This document shows, piece after piece, positions 58,915 through 59,724 of a stretch of 59,724 nt of DNA. The stretch comes from Kocuria varians. Its GTDB lineage: Bacteria > Actinomycetota > Actinomycetes > Actinomycetales > Micrococcaceae. Location: the NCBI RefSeq assembly GCF_006539885.1, contig NZ_BJNW01000020.1, positions 1-59,724 of the forward strand. Direction: 5' to 3'. Position numbers and translations under genes: made by a program. The notes under the pieces are model-generated. The model ran no database searches and had not been told where the DNA came from. It saw nothing but the letters and a program-made list of their open reading frames with translations. Position 1 is the first letter of the stretch. Each line of letters starts with the position of its first letter.

Positions 58915-59535
58915 ATGTCCGAACGCCGAGACCACCACTCACCCGTGAAGTTCTCCCCGGAGAAGTTCGAGGCCCACGAGGGCGGGACCGATCCCGCGCG
59001 GGTCTCCGAGGCCGCCCACCTGGCGGCTCAGGCCCTCGTCTCCCGCGGCCGGGAGTCGGAGGACGCCGCGGTCCGCGAGCGCCTCGTGCGCCTCACGGAC
59101 GACCAGGGGCTCGAGGGGATCGCCGAGATGTGGTCCGAGGCCCCGGCGGTCTCGCTGCCCGGTGCGCTGTGGCGGCTGTACGCCCTGCGGGCCGCGGCGC
59201 GCAACGACCCGGACCGCATGGGCCGCTGGTTCGCCGCGGGACGCCACACCGCCCAGGTCTCCCACGTGGTGGCCGGGGTGGCGGACCCGCCGGGCGCGCA
59301 GGAGGTCTGCGAGGTCGCGGACACCATCCTCTCGGGGGCCTTCGAGGGAGAGTTCGACGTCGCCCTGGAGCGTTTCGCGGCGTTCGCCCGGGTGGTCGCC
59401 ACCGGCCAGGAGCACACGCTGGACGTCCCCGGGCTCAGCGTGCGGAACCCGTGGGAGCGGATCCCCCGGCTGATCCGCACCGCCGAGGCCCTGGAGGCTT
59501 CCGCCCGGGCATGGCGGGACGGCTCGCTGGAGTAG
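58915..59535 (+). CDS. Conserved actinobacterial protein, often mislabelled RNA polymerase beta subunit
   Basis: A 206-residue helical protein that I recognise as a conserved Micrococcaceae family (HHSPVKFSPEKFEAHEGG; AVSLPGALWRLYALRAAARN). Homologues often carry the name DNA-directed RNA polymerase subunit beta, but it has no similarity to RpoB that I can see and is far too short. Function unknown; the C-terminal third has NPWERIPRLIRTAEALEASA. No signal or membrane segment. ATG 58915 follows TACACT (58902-58907) by 7 nt and is probably leaderless. Confidence 0.85.
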   Translation: MSERRDHHSPVKFSPEKFEAHEGGTDPARVSEAAHLAAQALVSRGRESEDAAVRERLVRLTDDQGLEGIAEMWSEAPAVSLPGALWRLYALRAAARNDPDRMGRWFAAGRHTAQVSHVVAGVADPPGAQEVCEVADTILSGAFEGEFDVALERFAAFARVVATGQEHTLDVPGLSVRNPWERIPRLIRTAEALEASARAWRDGSLE

Positions 59536-59564
59536 TTCTCCCGCGGCGGACCCGGGACCCCCGG

Positions 59565-59595
59565 TTGAGTTCACCCCCGGGGCCGGGTCTACGAT
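59565..59595 (+). promoter_or_regulatory. Promoter of the right-edge RNA
   Basis: TTGAGT (59565-59570), 19 bp, TACGAT (59590-59595). Transcription should begin near 59602, exactly where the structured RNA starts. Confidence 0.5.
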
Positions 59596-59601
59596 GGGTG
59601 G

Positions 59602-59724
<123 letters not shown>

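Overview
The window is a very GC-rich (roughly 70 %) actinobacterial stretch with dense, mostly housekeeping gene content. CarD, a SenX3-RegX3/PhoU phosphate module, the GlgE alpha-glucan pathway, an RqlH-type RecQ helicase, DUF2516 and LGFP-repeat proteins, together with many leaderless GTG/ATG genes, point to Micrococcaceae. Kocuria is my best guess from gene content, not a proven assignment. It looks like a whole contig: it starts inside a non-coding leader and ends in a 32-base C run. I find no phage, insertion sequence or CRISPR array.

Layout. 1-0.35 kb: a sigma70-like promoter reads off the left edge, possibly into a collapsed rRNA operon. 0.35-14 kb: alpha-glucan metabolism, with glgE-treS-mak::glgB on the minus strand (maltokinase and branching enzyme are one protein), divergent glgP, then glgX. 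14-18.4 kb: minus-strand carD, ispD, ispF, cysS and rlmB; glgX overlaps the rlmB end. 18.6-22.2 kb: a lipoprotein and senX3-regX3 divergent from phoU, with PHO-box-like 11-bp repeats between them. 22.2-29 kb: gpmA, a methyltransferase, DUF2516, a cystathionine gamma-synthase-type enzyme, tmk-holB and a secreted TAP-type hydrolase, then tRNA-Thr(CGU). 29.4-37 kb: a CtpE-like P-type ATPase, cstA-ybdD with a small hypothetical gene, a quinone oxidoreductase and tRNA-Ser(UGA). 37.4-43.7 kb: a deoxyribonucleoside module (deoA, deoC, a phosphohexomutase, nupC and a SorC/DeoR regulator) with a palindromic operator candidate. 43.7-49.7 kb: an FAD/NAD(P)-binding protein, an MFS exporter, a secreted subtilase with LGFP repeats and tRNA-Ser(GCU). 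49.9-53.8 kb: a small cell-surface polysaccharide cluster (GT4, flippase, GT2). 53.8-59.7 kb: RqlH, tRNA-Lys(UUU) set among clusters of inverted repeats, a glutaminase-STAS-cyclic-nucleotide-binding fusion, a conserved small protein, and a promoter leading into a multibranched RNA candidate at the right edge.

How it works together. TreS, maltokinase, GlgE and GlgB form the trehalose to maltose to maltose-1-phosphate to branched alpha-glucan route, while GlgP and GlgX degrade the product. In the deo module NupC imports nucleosides, DeoA releases deoxyribose-1-phosphate, the mutase can plausibly give deoxyribose-5-phosphate, and DeoC cleaves it. At least fourteen genes have a -10-like hexamer placed 6-7 nt before the start codon, so they are probably leaderless; in two cases the hexamer contains the stop codon of the gene before.
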